A stretch of 14,859 bases of DNA from Gp6-AA40 sp050742535 (GTDB lineage Bacteria > Acidobacteriota > Vicinamibacteria > Vicinamibacterales > UBA2999), in NCBI GenBank assembly GCA_050742535.1, contig JBOGIQ010000126.1, forward strand, positions 1-14,859, written 5' to 3'. Under the pieces are notes generated by a model. That model was given only the letters and a program-made list of their open reading frames with translations, was not told where the DNA came from and ran no database searches. Of this stretch, positions 7,251 to 14,623 are shown piece after piece (within the stretch, counting starts at the first letter, position 1; each line of letters begins with the position of its first letter). Made by a program: the position numbers and the translations under genes.

Positions 7251-8986
7251 CCGTTCAGGCTGTCAGCTCTGACGTTCCCGGGAGTGCGGCGAACCGCAAA
7301 ACCGTCCTGCTCGCGCGGACCGCAGAAGCAACCTGCGTAGCGCTTCTGCCGATTATCGCTGTTTGGCTCTTCGATATCTCGATCATCGACCAAGAGTCGT
7401 ACGTCGATCCTTACTTCTACACCGGTTACGCGCAGTCATTCGAACGGATGTGGGAGGTCTTCGGTCAGACTTATTACGCGGCACGGTTCCCGGTCATGTT
7501 TCTGAACACGGCTACGCAACAACTCGCGCCCGGGTTTGGTGGGTATGCCGTCGCGCATTACATCAGCTTCCTGGTAGGGGCGATTCCGTTGTATCTCCTG
7601 GCACGACGACACTTCGGGCTGACGGTCGCGGCGGCGTCGTACGCGTTTCTCGTGCTGAATCCCCTATTCCCACGCATCATCAACTGGGATTTGACCACCT
7701 CGCTTTCGATACCGGCCGGACTGAGTGGTATCGCCCTATGGCTTCTCGCCAAGCGGCCTTGGGGGATCGCCGTGTTCGGAGCCGGCTTCATGTTCGCTGT
7801 CGCACTCAATTCGCACATCTTTACCGGCACCGCGATTGGTATTTTCCTCGCCACAGAGTTTCTCTTTTCCCTGTTTCGCAGCCGGGGAATCCTCGCGTTC
7901 ATCGTCAAGACCTCGACCGCGGCTGCGGGCGCGGTGACGTGTGTGTTACTGGGTTTGTGGTTCTATCAGGCAACTGTCGGGCCGGTTACGCCTGGAGAGT
8001 TGTGGGCGGTAACGGCCAATGCCATGAAGGCCGGCAGGCGATACGCCGAGACACACTACGTTCCTCTGGCTGACTACTACGCGAGGAACTATGAGATCTA
8101 CGTCCCGCTCGTGATGACCGCCGCAGCTGTCGTCTTGAATCGCAGGCGGCTGTTCAGTGACACGCTCGATGCGCGCATCACCTGGTTCGGCGTTGCCTAC
8201 CTCGGCGCGTATGTCGTTGCGGTGTTCGTGCTGCGCATGAACATCGTTCAGTATTTCTGGTATTTCGGCCATCTGACTATTGCGGTTTTCCTCATCGTTC
8301 CGGTCGTCCTGCGCCAAATAGCGGACAAAGCGGGCAGCACCGTGATCCCCTGGTTCATCGGTACCTTGGCGGTCATTAGTCTGACCGTGACGATTGCCTT
8401 CCAAACCATCAATCGGATGGCGATCGAGGCGGCGGAAAACGGTGCCGTGGGTCTGGCAGTCCTCGGCCTCGGCGCACTCGCGGTCGCGCTGCTGATCGTG
8501 CGGCACCGTCTTGCGGTGACCGCGGGGGCGGTGCTGTGCGCGATCGTCGTCCAGGCCTCGTACCTGTCGTGGACGCACCTCAGTGTTTACAACCGCGCAG
8601 AGAATGCCTCGGAGAGGCCGCTCTTTGAGATCATTCGCGAATACCATCGGCTTTTGAACCGCTACGACAAGCCCGCCACACGTGTCCGCACGTGGTATCA
8701 GACGTCGAACGTGAGGCTTCTGTCGGTGGCGTCGAGCAATCTGCTATTCACCTTACAGAGCCCTTGGAACGGTCCTGGCATGCCGGATGTGGGGCAGGCA
8801 GAGCGCAGCCTCCTGATTGAGGAGCGGACACGTTATGTCCTGCTGATTGCTGACGACCTCGAACGGGTTGACGCCGGCTTGCAGGCGTTGACCGCGGCCA
8901 AGGTGCCGTTCACTCGCACGGAGACGGGCAGCTGGGGTTATGCACCGGCACAGGTATCGGTCGCGCTGATCGAGCTGTTGAAATGA
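7247..8986 (+). CDS. Polytopic membrane protein, GT-C glycosyltransferase-like (first paralogue)
   Basis: A 579-residue protein with about 11-13 predicted membrane segments in the first 450 residues, then a soluble C-terminal domain. A longer open frame reaches back to 6740 inside the methyltransferase; the GTG at 7247 is preferred because it gives a GTGA overlap and follows GGCAGG (7235-7240). After the first membrane segment (about 28-46) comes a loop with YVDPYFYTGY (52-61). An acidic residue in this place is characteristic of GT-C enzymes (PMT/ArnT/GT39-like). A second invariant site is NWD (Asp148). It probably takes sugar from a polyprenyl-phosphate donor on the outer face of the inner membrane; the GtrB-like gene upstream could make that donor. 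It is clearly paralogous to the protein at 9664-11424. The specific family was not identified, and a non-enzymatic membrane protein is possible. Confidence 0.72.
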   Translation: MTVQAVSSDVPGSAANRKTVLLARTAEATCVALLPIIAVWLFDISIIDQESYVDPYFYTGYAQSFERMWEVFGQTYYAARFPVMFLNTATQQLAPGFGGYAVAHYISFLVGAIPLYLLARRHFGLTVAAASYAFLVLNPLFPRIINWDLTTSLSIPAGLSGIALWLLAKRPWGIAVFGAGFMFAVALNSHIFTGTAIGIFLATEFLFSLFRSRGILAFIVKTSTAAAGAVTCVLLGLWFYQATVGPVTPGELWAVTANAMKAGRRYAETHYVPLADYYARNYEIYVPLVMTAAAVVLNRRRLFSDTLDARITWFGVAYLGAYVVAVFVLRMNIVQYFWYFGHLTIAVFLIVPVVLRQIADKAGSTVIPWFIGTLAVISLTVTIAFQTINRMAIEAAENGAVGLAVLGLGALAVALLIVRHRLAVTAGAVLCAIVVQASYLSWTHLSVYNRAENASERPLFEIIREYHRLLNRYDKPATRVRTWYQTSNVRLLSVASSNLLFTLQSPWNGPGMPDVGQAERSLLIEERTRYVLLIADDLERVDAGLQALTAAKVPFTRTETGSWGYAPAQVSVALIELLK

Positions 8987-9618
8987 TTCGTTCGGAGCGT
9001 GCGGGCACGTCGGCGTGGCTGGGCCTCGTGCATGCGTTATCGAGCGTGCCTGGCGCGTACCAGCTGCAACAACACATCGCCTACCCGACGACATCCCGTT
9101 TCCGGCGTCTACTGAAACGTCATGTTCAGATCGACGAGGGCGACCGCCTGCTCGACCTCGCCTGCGGAATCGGTACGTATCGCGACGTGCTCGGGGGTGA
9201 CTATTACGGCGTCGACGTGAATCCCGCGTACATCGAAGCGGCACGCCGTAATCGCGATGGACAGTTTGACGTGATGGATTGCTGCGACCTGACCTTCCCG
9301 GCCGGGATGTTCCCGCATATTGTCATGATTGCGGCGACGCATCACCTCGACGACCGGCAGGTGGATGCCGCGATCAGCGGTGCACTGCGCGTGTGTCAGG
9401 ACGATGGAGCGTTACATGTCCTCGACGCCGTGCTTCCGGAAACAGGCTGGCGCCGATTCAAGACCGGCTGGTTTCGACTGGACGCGGGTAGATTCCCACG
9501 CCGCAGAGACGACCTACGTACACGATTGAGCGCACTGGGGACGGTCGCCGTAGAAGACTTCCTGGCGGGGCCGCTACACGATTGCGCGTACTTTCAAGTC
9601 AGGCCCAGAGCACGGTAG
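8983..9618 (+). CDS. Small class I SAM-dependent methyltransferase
   Basis: A 211-residue methyltransferase. The ATG at 8983 overlaps the preceding TGA (ATGA). Motif I is LLDLACGIGTY (56-66), followed by YYGVDVNPAY (74-83), MIAATHHLDD (115-124) and a region ending LHVLDAVLPETGW. It lacks the usual 'LxPGG' after motif III and has CQDDGAL instead. It lies between the two GT-C-like paralogues and is probably co-translated with the first. It does not look like a close paralogue of the other four methyltransferases. The sugar or lipid acceptor is unknown. Confidence 0.8.
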   Translation: MIRSERAGTSAWLGLVHALSSVPGAYQLQQHIAYPTTSRFRRLLKRHVQIDEGDRLLDLACGIGTYRDVLGGDYYGVDVNPAYIEAARRNRDGQFDVMDCCDLTFPAGMFPHIVMIAATHHLDDRQVDAAISGALRVCQDDGALHVLDAVLPETGWRRFKTGWFRLDAGRFPRRRDDLRTRLSALGTVAVEDFLAGPLHDCAYFQVRPRAR

Positions 9619-9663
9619 CCGCAGCGAACCGAATCGTTCCACCAGGATCGTTCGTACAACCAG

Positions 9664-11424
9664 ATGCATAACATCGCGGTGAGAGAACAGCGTATCCGCG
9701 TGAATGGTTCACGGGTCTTCGCGAGAATCGTGGAAGTTGCCTTCCTCGCGCTGTGTCCCGCGCTCGCGTTGTGGGTGATGCACTTTTCACCGATCGCGCA
9801 GAAGGAATTCGCCGATCCGTACGTCTACACTGGCTACATCAATAACTTCGAGGATCTGTTTCAACGCTACGGTGTGACGTATTACGGCGTCCGGTTCGGT
9901 CTGGTCGCGCCAGCGCAACTGGCAGCTGCGGTTTTTGGACCGGTGGGCGGCTACGTCGTTCTTCGATACGCGTACTGTCTCATCGCCGGGCTTCCGTTTT
10001 ACCTCCTGGTCCGCCAACGATTCGGCCGTCCCGCCGCTGTCGCGTCTATTTCTCTCCTCCTGACAAGCCCGTACTTCGCCCGCACGATCCTCTGGGACCA
10101 TCCGGACGCAGCGGGTGTGCCGTTCCTGTTCGCAGCGATCTGTCTGTTCCTCATTGAGGGACGACGACGATTGGCGCTCGATGCGTCCGCGGCGATCTGC
10201 GCGGGAATGGCGCTCCACAGCAACGTCTTCGTTGCCGCGCCCCTTGCGATAATCGTCGGCACGTGGACACTCCTTTCCGTCTTGTGGCGGCGCGATGTTC
10301 GCGCCATCGCCAGCCGGTTGACGGTCGTGCTGTCGGGCATCGGCGGCATTTCGGCCCTGGCGGCGGGGTACTACCGGTGGCGCGTGGACGTAGCGGACAT
10401 ATTTTCGATCACGTTCAACAAAAGCCTGGAACTGGCCAGCGGTGGCATGGTCGAATGGCGCACGCCTGGTATCGAGTGGGTCACCCGTGAATGGCACGTG
10501 CTGACGCCTGTTGCCCTCGCCCTTCTTGCCCTTGCTGCCTGGAGCAAACATCGCAGCGGCTTCGAGGAAACAGTCATGTGGCTTACCGCAGCCGCCACCA
10601 CGGCGTTCTTCTACGTCATGCAGTTTGGCCTCGGCGGAAACTCGCTGGAACTGTTCTATTACTTCTCCTACCTCCTGCCCAGCGTCTTTCTATTGGTCGC
10701 GTTGATTGTCGGCGCGCTGTTGAACGGCGCGGGTCCGCGATCGAGTTCGGCCGCGGTTGCCTTGCTGGTATCGGCGGCAATCGGACCATGGATCCTCTAC
10801 TCGCTTGGACGAGGGATCGCATATCCAACGCGTATCGGACATTACCTGGCGGCAGTCGGTGCCGGTGCCGCGGCGTTACTTCTCTGGCGGTGGGTGCCAC
10901 GATTCCGGCCCGCGACGGCGGTGTGCGCGGCGGCGGCCTTCGGGTTCATGCTTTTCAGCAGCTTCGCGAGGCCAGTATACGCACGCATGATCGACAGCCG
11001 TGTTCAGGCCGTCCGCAGCGACGTAGACGTCTATCGAGTTGCCCTGCAGCTTATCGAGATCGTGCCGCGATGGTCGGCGAACCCCGGAGCAGTGGGATTC
11101 TGGTACAGCAACGAGGCTAGTCCTATCCAGTCGATCCAATCGACGTATCTGTTTGGATTCTCGCGAGTCCAGGGTGAGGGCCGCGGACTGCCGCATCTCG
11201 AGGCCGCAGACCTCCAGCGGCTGGGCCGAATGCAACTCAAGTGGCTGGTCCTGCTGGCCGAGACCGAAGGTGAGTTGGCCAGCGGACTTGAAACACTGAG
11301 CCGAATCGGCATTGAGCACGAGCCTGTCGATCGCCGCGTTCTTCGCAGCGGGACGTACGCTGTCCACTTCGAGCTCCTCGAACTTCGCCCTCATACAGAG
11401 GATCGATCACCACCGCCGCCATAA
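9664..11424 (+). CDS. Polytopic membrane protein, GT-C glycosyltransferase-like (second paralogue)
   Basis: A 586-residue protein with about 11-12 membrane segments and a soluble C-terminal domain (about 440-575). The first loop reads FADPYVYTGY (49-58, Asp51) and the second invariant site is LWD (Asp145). Both match the paralogue at 7247-8986 without gaps across 95 residues, with roughly 38 identities counted by eye. The C-terminal domains also align: WYSNEAS against WYQTSNV, and the ends TYAVHFELLEL against QVSVALIELL. It is separated from the previous gene by 45 nt (9619-9663), the largest gap in this operon after the promoter region, with no clear Shine-Dalgarno; ATG 9664 is the first ATG. 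As the last rightward gene it ends with PPPP. Likely role: transfer of a second lipid-linked sugar on the outer membrane face. Enzymatic function is inferred. Confidence 0.72.
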   Translation: MHNIAVREQRIRVNGSRVFARIVEVAFLALCPALALWVMHFSPIAQKEFADPYVYTGYINNFEDLFQRYGVTYYGVRFGLVAPAQLAAAVFGPVGGYVVLRYAYCLIAGLPFYLLVRQRFGRPAAVASISLLLTSPYFARTILWDHPDAAGVPFLFAAICLFLIEGRRRLALDASAAICAGMALHSNVFVAAPLAIIVGTWTLLSVLWRRDVRAIASRLTVVLSGIGGISALAAGYYRWRVDVADIFSITFNKSLELASGGMVEWRTPGIEWVTREWHVLTPVALALLALAAWSKHRSGFEETVMWLTAAATTAFFYVMQFGLGGNSLELFYYFSYLLPSVFLLVALIVGALLNGAGPRSSSAAVALLVSAAIGPWILYSLGRGIAYPTRIGHYLAAVGAGAAALLLWRWVPRFRPATAVCAAAAFGFMLFSSFARPVYARMIDSRVQAVRSDVDVYRVALQLIEIVPRWSANPGAVGFWYSNEASPIQSIQSTYLFGFSRVQGEGRGLPHLEAADLQRLGRMQLKWLVLLAETEGELASGLETLSRIGIEHEPVDRRVLRSGTYAVHFELLELRPHTEDRSPPPP

Positions 11425-11439
11425 TTTGATCTCACCGCC

Positions 11440-11453
11440 TGATGGCCGCATCA
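11440..11453. terminator. Weak inverted repeat between the convergent operons
   Basis: TGATG (11440-11444), loop GCCG, CATCA (11449-11453) is a perfect 5-bp inverted repeat in the 26-nt gap between the convergent stop codons, overlapping the leftward stop. The stem is short and no U-tract follows on either strand, so intrinsic termination is doubtful. Factor-dependent termination would be the alternative. Confidence 0.2.
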
Positions 11454-12320
11454 TCGTTGCCGGGCGACTGCGAGAAGGCTGGAACCGATGCCCAGCGACT
11501 TGCCCGCGGCGATCGCGGTGACTTCGTGGTCAAGCATCCAGCTCAACGCGCCGGCGAGCCTCCGGCGCTCCACCGCGTGCTCACGCTTGTAGAGCTCCTC
11601 GGCCCTCCCCGGTCGCGCGAGCCCTATGCGGTACGGCAGCGCGCGCATCAGCATCGAGAGCGGGACGAGGCGCTGGAACAGGTAAGTGGAGTACAGCACT
11701 TCGAAGCCCCCGGTGAGCGCGGCGGCGAGCGTCCGCCGCGTATACCGCCGGTAATGCATCGCGTCGACATCGGCCATCGACCACTGCCAGTCGAAGGCAG
11801 GCACGGTGAGATACAGGAAGCCGCCAGGCCGAATGAGGTCGCCGAGCCGCTGCACGAACTGTCTGTCGTCGTCGATGTGTTCCAGCACGTCGAACAAGCC
11901 GATGTTCGGCACGCTGCCCGGCCGGATTGCCGCCTCGTCAATCGTCGCGTTGATGACCGTGGGCACCCGGCGGCTCTGTTTCGCGTTCTGCGCGCCGGCC
12001 ACGCCGGGCTCGAGCAGCGCCGTCTCGAAGCCGGCATCGATCAAGCCCTGTGCGACAAAACCATTGCCGCCCCCGATGTCGAGGATGAAGCCGTCGGGGG
12101 GAAAGCGCCGGACGGCGGCGATGATGCAGCGGTTCCGGTGCGTGAACCAGAACGAGCCGTCCTCGAGGCGGAAGCAGGCGGCGTTGTGCTCCGCCGGGTA
12201 GGAAAGGTCTGCGGCAGCGGCGGCGTTGGCGCGCCAGATCCCGGTCTGCTCATCGAGATGCAGCGCGCCGCTGAGCACCGCCATGTTCACTGCCATCTTC
12301 ACGTCATCGGCGGGTGACAT
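11451..12320 (-). CDS. Class I SAM-dependent methyltransferase, 'WF-HRNR' type
   Basis: A 289-residue methyltransferase and the last gene of the leftward operon. ATG 12320 lies 17 nt inside the end of the acyltransferase gene and follows GGAACGG; a longer frame starting at 12365 has no support. It carries an N-terminal extension (about 1-50), then GSFWFTHRNR (55-64), motif I LDIGGGNG (80-87), acidic LLEPG (102-106), LFDVLEHIDDD (142-152), LIRPGG (162-167) and VPAFDWQW with HYRRYTRRTL (189-198). These signatures match the rightward methyltransferase at 5697-6431 (HWWFVGRR, VPAFPALW, HHRRRYRR), so the two belong to one subfamily. The motif I variant GGGNG is typical of enzymes acting on surface polysaccharides. 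Acceptor unknown. Confidence 0.83.
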   Translation of the reverse strand: MSPADDVKMAVNMAVLSGALHLDEQTGIWRANAAAAADLSYPAEHNAACFRLEDGSFWFTHRNRCIIAAVRRFPPDGFILDIGGGNGFVAQGLIDAGFETALLEPGVAGAQNAKQSRRVPTVINATIDEAAIRPGSVPNIGLFDVLEHIDDDRQFVQRLGDLIRPGGFLYLTVPAFDWQWSMADVDAMHYRRYTRRTLAAALTGGFEVLYSTYLFQRLVPLSMLMRALPYRIGLARPGRAEELYKREHAVERRRLAGALSWMLDHEVTAIAAGKSLGIGSSLLAVARQR

Positions 12321-12867
12321 ACCGTTCCAGCGCCTTGATGCGCGTCGAGTCGGGCACGACGGCATGGCTCACGATGACCGCCCCGGCGCCGACGAAGCAA
12401 TCGGCACCGACACGGCAATCGCCGCACACGGTGCAATTCGGCGACAGGAACGTATTCGGCCCGATATTGCAGTCGTGGCTCACGCAGACTCCCGGCCAGA
12501 CGACAACGTTGTCTGCGAGCGTCACGCGACAGTCCACGAGGGCTCCGGCCATCACGAACGTGCCGGGACCGGCCGACGAGGTCGTCGACACGTAGGCCCT
12601 TGGATGCACCAGGACCGGCATCGTGTATCCGGCGTCCCGGATGCGGGCGGTCACACCGCGCCGTGCGGTCAGATCTGAGTAGCCGACTGCGTTGACACAG
12701 ACGTAATCGGACGTCGAGTACGTCTGCCGCACGGACGCGAAGGGCCCCAGCACGTTCTCTCCCTCGTAGGTGTCGTCGATGAAGCCGGCGAACTCGTGGC
12801 CACTATCCTCGACGAGACAGCGAACGACCTGACCGAAGAGGCGTGAACCGTAGACGAGTACCTTCAT
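12304..12867 (-). CDS. PglD/NeuD-like sugar O/N-acyltransferase (left-handed beta-helix)
   Basis: A 187-residue enzyme with an N-terminal sugar-nucleotide-binding subdomain (MKVLVYGSRLFG) and a C-terminal hexapeptide-repeat beta-helix from about residue 95. CVSHDCNIG (128-136) contains His131, the equivalent of the catalytic His of PglD. This family moves an acetyl group (acyl-CoA donor) onto an amino or hydroxyl group of a nucleotide sugar. The ATG at 12867 overlaps the preceding methyltransferase stop (12864-12867); an open frame reaching 13056 is a shadow. At 187 residues it is slightly short of typical NeuD/PglD (about 195-215). It is unusually Cys-rich (nine Cys), with CTVCGDC at 145-151. 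An aminosugar acceptor would fit the family, but no aminotransferase is in the window. Confidence 0.83.
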   Translation of the reverse strand: MKVLVYGSRLFGQVVRCLVEDSGHEFAGFIDDTYEGENVLGPFASVRQTYSTSDYVCVNAVGYSDLTARRGVTARIRDAGYTMPVLVHPRAYVSTTSSAGPGTFVMAGALVDCRVTLADNVVVWPGVCVSHDCNIGPNTFLSPNCTVCGDCRVGADCFVGAGAVIVSHAVVPDSTRIKALERYVTRR

Positions 12868-13679
12868 GACCTGACCGCGCGGAACCGCACGTACTTGTAG
12901 AGGCCGCGGGACAGCGGCAGCGCCTGGCGCAGGTAGTCGTCGACGTGTGCGGCTGCCGCGGCGGACACGCCGTGCAGAATCTTGCCCTGGCCTCCGAACC
13001 ACTCGTAGGTGGCCTCGACCCGATCGAAGCCGGCGTGGTGAGCCTTGGCCGTCCACTCATCCGGGTCTATCCCGCCCGTGATGGACTTGTTGTACTCGGC
13101 AAGGTCGAACACCTCCGCGGGAATGCCGAACTCGTCCTCGACGCGGGCGCTCGTCTGCAGTACCGAGGCCACCTCGTCGCGTGCCAGCACTGGCGTCGAC
13201 GGCCCGACGGCGTCGCGTACCGACAGGGCGTTCAGCCAGAAATGCCGGTTCGGCTCGAGGTCGACATACAGGCAGCCGCCGGGGCGAAGGACGCGGTGCG
13301 CCTCGACCAGCACGGGATCGAGATCCTGCAGGTGGTGGAAAAAGGAGTACGCCGAGACGACGTCGAATTGGCCGGCACCGAACGGGAGCCGGGCGGCGTC
13401 GGCCGTGTACACCTGCACGTTCGACCGGGACGGCACCCGCGCTAGCATTGCCGGCGTCAGGTCGATGCCCCGTACTTCGTCGAACTGATCGGCGGCGAGA
13501 TCGATGATGAAGCCGGTGCCGCATCCGATATCGAGCAGCCGGCCGCCAAACTCGGCGCGCAGTGCCTGGAGGCGGGCGCGGACCGTCGCCTTGTTTTCGG
13601 GGCGGAAGTGCGGTTCGCGCTCGTTGTACTCCGCCGCCATCCGCGAGTGCACGAGGACATTGGCCTCACGAACGTCCAT
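12864..13679 (-). CDS. Class I SAM-dependent methyltransferase
   Basis: A 271-residue methyltransferase of the Methyltransf_11 type. Motif I is LLDIGCGTGF (48-57), followed by GIDLTPAML (71-79), DAARLPFG, FFHHLQDLDP and LRPGG. The ATG at 13679 lies 14 nt inside the 3' end of the glycosyltransferase gene. It is preceded by GGAAAGG (complement of 13687-13693), part of which sits in the loop of a small hairpin. Its TGA overlaps the next ATG. The C-terminal part contains GGIDPDEW and GQGKILHG, which I do not recognise as diagnostic. The acceptor is probably a sugar or lipid made by this locus, but that comes from context only. Confidence 0.83.
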   Translation of the reverse strand: MDVREANVLVHSRMAAEYNEREPHFRPENKATVRARLQALRAEFGGRLLDIGCGTGFIIDLAADQFDEVRGIDLTPAMLARVPSRSNVQVYTADAARLPFGAGQFDVVSAYSFFHHLQDLDPVLVEAHRVLRPGGCLYVDLEPNRHFWLNALSVRDAVGPSTPVLARDEVASVLQTSARVEDEFGIPAEVFDLAEYNKSITGGIDPDEWTAKAHHAGFDRVEATYEWFGGQGKILHGVSAAAAAHVDDYLRQALPLSRGLYKYVRFRAVRS

Positions 13680-14619
13680 GTCTGGACCTTTCCAGATTCA
13701 CCGTCTCGTCGATCACATAACGGGGCCGCGCCAGCACTTCCTTGAACATCCTGAATATGTAGAGGCCGAGCACACCCAGCGCCAGCATGATCGTGCCTCC
13801 GAGGAAGGTGATCAACAGCACGATCATGGTCAGGCCCTGCGGGAGACTTCGTCCGCCGAGCAGATACTGCAGCAGCACGATAACGCCGTATAGAAGCGGT
13901 CCGACAATCATCAGCCCGCCGGCCGACGCGAACACCGTCGGCGCCAGGTCCGAATAGGTAACCAGTGAATTGACGGCAAGGCGCAGACGCTTCAGGAATG
14001 TGTACGAGCTCCGCCCCGGGCGCACCCCCCGCGCGACAGGCACGATGACGGACTGGAAGCCCACATAGAACATCAGCGGTCCATACAGCACGTCGCGTTC
14101 GGGAAAGGCCCTGAGCGCATCGCCGACCTTGCGTGTAAACGCCCGGAACGTTCCGAGCTGGCGCGGCACGGCGACGCCGATGGTGCGCGAAAAGACCTGA
14201 TGGTACGCATCGGAGGTGAGGCTTCGCGCCGTCGTCTGCCCTTCGAGCTTGGTGGTGTAGACGATGTCGCAGCCGCGTTCCTGCAGCGTCCTGACCAGCA
14301 TCGGGATGTTCTCGGGCTCGTCCTCGAGATCCGCGTCCATCAGGACCAGGACATCGCCTTCTGCGTGATCGAGCGCGGCGGCGATAGCCGGGTGCTGCCC
14401 GAAGTTTCGCGAGAAGCTGATGACCTTCAACCGCGAATCAGCAGCCGCCTGTGCCTTGAGCAGTGCGAGAGAGCGGTCGCGGCTGCCGTCATCAACGACA
14501 ATCGCCTCGTATTCGAATCCGTCAAGGCCCGTTCGAAGCCGTTCGACAAGCTGAACGATGGTGGCCTCGTTGTTGTACACCGGGACGAGAATCGACAGAC
14601 GTGGCGCTGCGGGTAACAC
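13666..14619 (-). CDS. Family 2 glycosyltransferase, GtrB/DPM-like (second copy)
   Basis: A 317-residue protein. The GTG at 14619 is chosen because it lies just after the upstream gene's stop (14624) and puts the first strand, LSILVPVYNNE (8-18), where the family has it. A TTG at 14775 would overlap the dioxygenase by 150 nt. Motifs: VDDGSRDRS (42-50), LMDADLEDEP (93-102), the region around RQLGTFRAF (153-161) and GRSSYTFLKR (202-211). Two membrane helices follow (about 227-253 and 262-290). The tail RPRYVIDETVNL matches RPPYLIRESVNL of the first copy. The expected role is to load a sugar on polyprenyl phosphate at the cytoplasmic face. Where the first copy has HDYGCTLKAYR, this one has RQLGTFRAFTR, so donor sugars may differ. 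Its stop lies inside the next gene. Confidence 0.88.
   Translation of the reverse strand: MLPAAPRLSILVPVYNNEATIVQLVERLRTGLDGFEYEAIVVDDGSRDRSLALLKAQAAADSRLKVISFSRNFGQHPAIAAALDHAEGDVLVLMDADLEDEPENIPMLVRTLQERGCDIVYTTKLEGQTTARSLTSDAYHQVFSRTIGVAVPRQLGTFRAFTRKVGDALRAFPERDVLYGPLMFYVGFQSVIVPVARGVRPGRSSYTFLKRLRLAVNSLVTYSDLAPTVFASAGGLMIVGPLLYGVIVLLQYLLGGRSLPQGLTMIVLLITFLGGTIMLALGVLGLYIFRMFKEVLARPRYVIDETVNLERSRHGRS
13681..13696 (-). promoter_or_regulatory. Hairpin presenting the ribosome binding site of the next methyltransferase
   Basis: In the leftward mRNA the sequence UCUGGA-AAGG-UCCAGA forms a perfect 6-bp stem with the purine loop AAGG. It ends 1 nt before the AUG at 13679. The Shine-Dalgarno core AAGG is the loop itself, and GGA of the longer GGAAAGG is in the stem. 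The hairpin lies within the final codons of the glycosyltransferase gene, so ribosomes finishing that gene would melt it. This could couple translation of the two genes. Confidence 0.35.
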
Positions 14620-14623
14620 GGTA

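Noticed and set aside
7946..8647. 233-codon antisense frame opposite the first GT-C-like gene
   Set aside because: It is the charged complement of hydrophobic membrane codons, with no recognisable domain or ribosome binding site.
9619..9663. ATCGTTC direct repeat (9633-9639 and 9647-9653) as an operator before the second GT-C-like gene
   Set aside because: Seven bases repeated once over 21 nt is weak, and no -10/-35 pair accompanies it. It may be chance.
9787..10551. 254-codon antisense frame opposite the second GT-C-like gene
   Set aside because: Same reason: the charged, motif-free shadow of a membrane protein.
11442..12317. 291-codon rightward frame opposite the last leftward methyltransferase
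   Set aside because: The product is Arg/Glu/His-rich and motif-free, and it covers a gene with clear SAM-binding motifs on the other strand.
12868..13056. Upstream extension of the acyltransferase into the methyltransferase gene
   Set aside because: The added residues are Arg/Gly/Pro-rich and antedate the typical MKVLVYG start. The ATGA overlap at 12864-12867 supports the shorter form.
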